From contig JAEWAY010000008.1 of assembly GCA_023391415.1 (NCBI GenBank), positions 20,472 to 84,471 of the forward strand: 64,000 nucleotides of DNA, in the 5' to 3' direction. A program made the position numbers and the translations under genes. This DNA comes from Bacteroidota bacterium (GTDB taxonomy: Bacteria > Bacteroidota > Bacteroidia > Cytophagales > Cytophagaceae). The notes beneath the pieces were generated by a model. It did no database searches, had not been told where the DNA came from, and saw nothing but the letters and a program-made list of their open reading frames with translations. Of this stretch, positions 60,461-64,000 are shown one piece after another (within the stretch, counting starts at the first letter, position 1; each line of letters opens with the position of its first letter).

Positions 60461-61706
60461 TAATCCAGAACTTTGAATTATTAAACACGCCCGCGACACG
60501 ACCTTTTAGCTTTTTACCGATAAAAGGTGAATTCTTTGACTTTGACAAAATATGTTCTTTTCCAACAACCGAATCCGTGTCAGGCTCAAATACAGTAAGA
60601 TTCGCCTTCTCTCCCTCTTTTACTCTGGGAATAGAAAGCCCCGCGATTTCCCGTGGCTTATAACACAATCTGTTTACAAGGTCAAACGTTGAAAGCTCCC
60701 CGAACGTATTAAGCGCCTGAAAAGATGTCTGCAAGTTGATCATTCCAAAATCCGCGAGGTCAAACTCCAGGTCTTTACTCTCCGTCTCATGTGGCCGATG
60801 CGCCGACACCACCGCGTCAATCAACCCCTCTTTCAGCGCTTTTCTTAAAGCTTCAATTTGCTTCTTATCTCTTAATGGAGGATTTACTTTATAATTGGTA
60901 TCAAAGGAAGTCAGGCAGGTATCGTCCAGTCCCAATTGATAGGAAGCTACATCGCAGGTTACCTTCAATCCTCTTTTTCTGGCTTCCTTGATAAGCCCCA
61001 GCGACGACGATGTGGAAATCAGGCTAAAATGCAAACGCCCACCAGCGTATTCCAATATTTTAAGATCACGCGCGACTATAATCTCTTCGGCCAGCGGGGC
61101 GATACCTTTCAGACCAAGCTCCGTACTTATTCTTCCTTCATTCATCTGACCATACGCTGTCAGGAAACGATCTTCCGGACGCTGAATAACGACTCCGCCA
61201 AACTTGGAGGTATACTGTAAAGCCTTTAAAAGCATATCCGTATGCCATATCGGATTCAGGCCATCGCTAAAGGCCACCGCTCCGGCTTCGTGCAAATCCA
61301 TCATTTCAGCGAGTTCCTCGCCTTTATTGCCCAAAGTTACCGCCGCGATCGGATGAATGGATACTATTTCTCCCGCGGATTTCGATTTGATATAGACAAT
61401 CACATCCTTGCTTTGCACTACCGGCTGTGTATTGGGCAGACAAGCGACTTCCGTAAAACCTCCCGCCGCCGCCGCTTTACAAAAACTGGTAATATCCTCC
61501 TTATGCTCCAGACCTGGATCACCAACAACCGCGTTCAGGTCAAACCATCCCGCGGAAACTACCAAACCGCTCCCTTCAACGATCATATCCGCGGAAATCT
61601 CCTGATCGGTTATCCTGGCGATAATTCCATCTTCTACCAAAATATTTTTTCTAACTCCCCTATTATCGGACTCAACGATCTCCGCGAACTTTATTAGTAT
61701 TTTCAT
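60450..61706 (-). CDS. Dihydroorotase-family protein without metal ligands
   Basis: 418 residues, same length and layout as class I dihydroorotases. The family frame is clear (AGGFTEVACLPNTQPVVQSK, VKEGEKANLTVFEPD). The catalytic parts are lost: DxHxHxR reads DLNAVVGDPG (Asn58, Val60, Gly62), the segment expected to carry a metal His reads VIQRPED, HIST reads LIST, and SDHAPH reads SAHRPH, removing the catalytic Asp. This resembles the non-catalytic PyrC' type that some bacteria use as a partner of aspartate transcarbamoylase. Whether it has another role here is unknown. It lies 3 bases after the BatA-type gene. Confidence 0.85.
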   Translation of the reverse strand: MKILIKFAEIVESDNRGVRKNILVEDGIIARITDQEISADMIVEGSGLVVSAGWFDLNAVVGDPGLEHKEDITSFCKAAAAGGFTEVACLPNTQPVVQSKDVIVYIKSKSAGEIVSIHPIAAVTLGNKGEELAEMMDLHEAGAVAFSDGLNPIWHTDMLLKALQYTSKFGGVVIQRPEDRFLTAYGQMNEGRISTELGLKGIAPLAEEIIVARDLKILEYAGGRLHFSLISTSSSLGLIKEARKRGLKVTCDVASYQLGLDDTCLTSFDTNYKVNPPLRDKKQIEALRKALKEGLIDAVVSAHRPHETESKDLEFDLADFGMINLQTSFQALNTFGELSTFDLVNRLCYKPREIAGLSIPRVKEGEKANLTVFEPDTDSVVGKEHILSKSKNSPFIGKKLKGRVAGVFNNSKFWINEG

Positions 61707-61709
61707 TTA

Positions 61710-63731
61710 TTATAAAAACCGTATGAACAAAATTTCACTCAATAAAAATATCAGCGATAAAATTAAGCAATATTTCCAAAGCGCTATACCAATATTTTTA
61801 TTTTTGAACATCGAATAAAAATCTTCCGCGCTGTCTGTCTCCAATATGTCCATATTATTTTTTCCCTTAAAAACCTGCTTGAGCTCCAACATGGAATAGA
61901 AATCCATCGCCGATTCCGCCGTAGCCGCGTTCAAAGCTATAGGCAGCCGCCGTTTACCATCGCTAAGCCAATAAAATCCGGGTTTCAAATCTTCGGTTGG
62001 TAACTCGAGATACAACTTATTGTCAATCAACTTCTGCACAGGAACATACTTATCTTCCTCGTCTTCAATCGAAAAAATAGCTTCACTAATGGTATCCAAA
62101 GGAATAATAATCATTCGTTCCTGAAATGAATAAGCAGGTCTTATAATTGAAGTCGCGCTCAAAAAAGCCAATCGGTACATCACCGGAACAAATAAAGCGT
62201 GCTGATAAAAATTGCTATAATGTTTATCTAAAGGAGAAGTGAACACATATATCATACCCCGTTCCCCACTATGATACCCGGATAAAAAGGATAGTCCATT
62301 TCTAAAGCCCAATATCTCCTTCCCTTTGACGGAACTCTTTATAACAGGATACGCGTAGGGCAAATTCAAATTTTTATCTTCTTTCTCAAATACGTCTTTA
62401 AAAAATGGATCACGCACATCGGGACTCGCCAGTACATATCCTTTTTTATCACTTGTATCCGCGTTGAAAGCGTCTACCCTGACACGCTGTAGCAAATTGC
62501 CATATGAAACAACATCGGGATCGCCGCCCGGAAATAATACCAGAGTAGCTCCTTCCTGAACTCGTCTTTGCAATACATCCGACAAATGCCGGTTAATGAC
62601 ATTCACCCCATTTAAAACAATAAGATCCGCCTGACCTATCGCCGAATAATCAACTTCTCCGACAGCCGCGCTCTCCAGGCTAAATACCGTACTATTCTGA
62701 TATACATGATCAATAATTGAGCGATTATCCTGGTATATCTGATAAACGCGAACTTTGGGACTTGTACCTACAATGAAATAATAATTATTGTCAAACTGAA
62801 CCGGACTATCTTCCACTCGGACAATTCCTCTTTTCGCGACGGAATCCTTCATCGTAAAAGAAAAATCAATTACTTTCTCTCCAAAGGGCTCCAGATCGAC
62901 AACGGTATTATTCATTTGAACATCATCAAAAAACAACCGTACGTTGACTTTTTCAGCCGCTTCGCTTCCTGAGTTTCTTATTCTTGTCTTAATCGTGATA
63001 TTCGTATTAACCTGAACCAAAGGCTCTGTAAGCCACACAGAGTCAACATATAAATTAGCGACTTCCTTATTTTGCAGAGGCACTATAAAATAACGAACGG
63101 TCGTATCCAGGGATAAGTCATTCAAATCTCCGAGCGTTGATTTCTGAAAATCAGAGAAAATAAAAACGAACCTGTTATTATCGACAACCTGTCCCGAAAG
63201 ACTCCGTTCTCTGACCAGTATGTCATTTAAACTCCTAAACTTCGGAGAGTAATTTAGTTCTGTAATTCGCTCCTGTAGCTTATCGAAGTTTTTAAAACTT
63301 AAATCCGCTCTCTCAAAATCATTGGTCAATAATGAATAGTTGGTAGATGGACTAAAAAAACGACTTAACGAGGTAACATACGAAGTAGCCAGATCCAAAG
63401 CTTGATTACCGTCTATTTGATTCTCCATGCTGTACGAATTGTCTATGTATAAGGAGACATGATTGTCACCACTTAACAATTCGGAGTGCTCATTCTTCAG
63501 CACAGGCTGAGCAAACGCCATCACAAGAAAAAAAAGAAAAAGCAACCGGCAAAGTAGCACCAGCAAGTGTTTTAGCTTTAGTCTTGAGGTAGTTACTTCC
63601 TGAACGTTCTTTAAAAAGGCCACATTGGTGAAAATTATCTCCTTGGGGCGTTGCAGATTAAACAAGTGTATAATCACCGGAATCGCCAGACTCAACAAAC
63701 CAAACAAAAAAGCGGGGTATAAAAAACTCAT
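61710..63731 (-). CDS. BatA-domain membrane protein
   Basis: 673 residues. The N-terminus has the two-helix BatA domain typical of Bacteroidota aerotolerance-type proteins: PAFLFGLLSLAIPVIIHLFN followed by LQRPKEIIFTNVAFL, then LVLLCRLLFLFFLVMAFAQP. A vWA-like region follows (VSLYIDNSYSMENQ, with a MIDAS-like DNSYS), then a soluble region and a class I amidotransferase-like stretch (LVLFPGGDPDVVSYGN), and a C-terminal helix (WKYCLILSLIFLLSEILFI). The function of such proteins is not established. First gene of the operon with the dihydroorotase homologue and two glycosyltransferases. Confidence 0.85.
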   Translation of the reverse strand: MSFLYPAFLFGLLSLAIPVIIHLFNLQRPKEIIFTNVAFLKNVQEVTTSRLKLKHLLVLLCRLLFLFFLVMAFAQPVLKNEHSELLSGDNHVSLYIDNSYSMENQIDGNQALDLATSYVTSLSRFFSPSTNYSLLTNDFERADLSFKNFDKLQERITELNYSPKFRSLNDILVRERSLSGQVVDNNRFVFIFSDFQKSTLGDLNDLSLDTTVRYFIVPLQNKEVANLYVDSVWLTEPLVQVNTNITIKTRIRNSGSEAAEKVNVRLFFDDVQMNNTVVDLEPFGEKVIDFSFTMKDSVAKRGIVRVEDSPVQFDNNYYFIVGTSPKVRVYQIYQDNRSIIDHVYQNSTVFSLESAAVGEVDYSAIGQADLIVLNGVNVINRHLSDVLQRRVQEGATLVLFPGGDPDVVSYGNLLQRVRVDAFNADTSDKKGYVLASPDVRDPFFKDVFEKEDKNLNLPYAYPVIKSSVKGKEILGFRNGLSFLSGYHSGERGMIYVFTSPLDKHYSNFYQHALFVPVMYRLAFLSATSIIRPAYSFQERMIIIPLDTISEAIFSIEDEEDKYVPVQKLIDNKLYLELPTEDLKPGFYWLSDGKRRLPIALNAATAESAMDFYSMLELKQVFKGKNNMDILETDSAEDFYSMFKNKNIGIALWKYCLILSLIFLLSEILFIRFL

Positions 63732-63770
63732 TTTAAAAACAATTATAGGAATTGTAAAATCATGTTCAAT

Positions 63771-63792
63771 CCTTTTTCTTATCAGAAAAAGG
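63771..63792. repeat. Perfect hairpin upstream of the BatA-type gene
   Basis: CCTTTTTCT (63771-63779) and AGAAAAAGG (63784-63792), 9-base perfect arms with a TATC loop, 40-61 bases upstream of the start codon. Could be a 5' UTR hairpin or a second stop signal for the rRNA operon. Confidence 0.4.
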
Positions 63793-63869
63793 CTATGCTA
63801 CATAACACACGAGGATATAAATTATTTAAAAAAAATGGAAAAAACTCGCTCTGGCGGCAAAAGTATTAA

Positions 63870-63906
63870 AATAAAAAAATCCCGCCTGATTACTCTGGCG
63901 GGATTT
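63870..63906 (-). terminator. Terminator of the rRNA operon
   Basis: On the minus strand AAATCCCGCC (63897-63906) pairs with GGCGGGATTT (63877-63886) around a 10-base loop, followed by more T residues (seven in a row in total). It lies a few bases after the 3' end of the 5S rRNA, which is transcribed towards it. Confidence 0.9.
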
Positions 63907-63913
63907 ATAACAA

Positions 63914-64000
63914 GTTGGCGACAACCTACTCTCCCACGTTTTACCGCAGTACCATCGGCGCGGTGGGGCTTAACTTCTCTGTTCGGGATGGGAAGAGGTG
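63914..64000 (-). rRNA. rrf: 5S ribosomal RNA (3' part; 5' end beyond the window)
   Basis: The minus strand begins at the window edge with CACCTCTTCCCATCCCGAAC, followed by AGAGAAGTTAAGCCC and later GATGGTACTGCGG and GTGGGAGAGTAGG, the conserved 5S core and helix IV/V sequences. About the first 30 bases are outside. The exact 3' end is uncertain by a few bases. A terminator follows directly, so this is the last gene of an rRNA operon lying to the right. Confidence 0.93.

Overview
The window is a stretch of chromosome from a member of the Bacteroidota, most likely the order Cytophagales. Evidence: an alternative complex III (actABCDEF) operon running straight into a caa3-type cytochrome oxidase cluster; type IX secretion (T9SS) signatures (a Por-type C-terminal sorting domain in a decayed gene and a PorE-like OmpA protein); DUF5686 and BatA-type membrane proteins; and promoters with the Bacteroidota pattern TTTG-N19/20-TAnnTTTG instead of sigma70 boxes. 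Genus cannot be named from sequence alone. The DNA looks like ordinary core chromosome: no phage, plasmid, insertion sequence, CRISPR array or tRNA was seen.

Layout. 1-2.5 kb: the 5' part of a secreted protein with an SbsA-type Ig-like domain and a secreted protein of unknown function. 2.6-4.9 kb: a flavin monooxygenase and a bile-acid/sodium-symporter-like transporter. 4.9-5.9 kb: a frameshifted remnant of a T9SS-exported protein (Ig, CBM6-like, sorting domain). 6.0-7.4 kb: a PAS histidine kinase with a single-domain response regulator. 8.0-13.5 kb: PorE-like protein, queE, folD, lepA. 13.6-18.3 kb: a membrane patatin-like lipase paired with a DUF5686 outer-membrane protein. 18.4-25.5 kb: a very large NtrY-like histidine kinase followed without a gap by a 1147-residue outer-membrane barrel protein.

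25.6-42.3 kb is the respiratory block, all on the minus strand: actA-B-C-D-E-F, oxidase subunits II and I, heme A synthase, heme O synthase, two subunit III-like genes, subunit IV, a Sco homologue, a DUF420 protein and a small membrane protein. Together these take electrons from menaquinol through multiheme and Fe-S carriers to a copper-heme oxidase and supply some of its assembly factors. One clear promoter lies just upstream of actA.

42.7-64 kb holds a sodium:solute symporter, murB, a dCMP-deaminase-like gene, the SRP RNA gene (ffs), a transaldolase-family gene, ftsE, a glycosyltransferase, cca, tsaC, lgt, yidD, a PaaE-like reductase, purB, a glycogen-debranching-type glucosidase, a methyltransferase, and a minus-strand operon of a BatA-type protein, a dihydroorotase homologue and two glycosyltransferases. 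The right edge is the 3' part of a 5S rRNA gene on the minus strand with its terminator, so an rRNA operon lies beyond.

Most striking points: a Sco protein in the oxidase operon that has lost its copper-binding Cys and His residues; a dihydroorotase homologue that has lost its metal ligands; a canonical EF-hand loop inside the DUF420 protein; histidine-rich tails on ActF and oxidase subunit I; the kinase/outer-membrane-barrel pair lying downstream of the respiratory genes with no visible terminator between; and the decayed T9SS cargo gene. I did not find a clearly new defence or mobile system.
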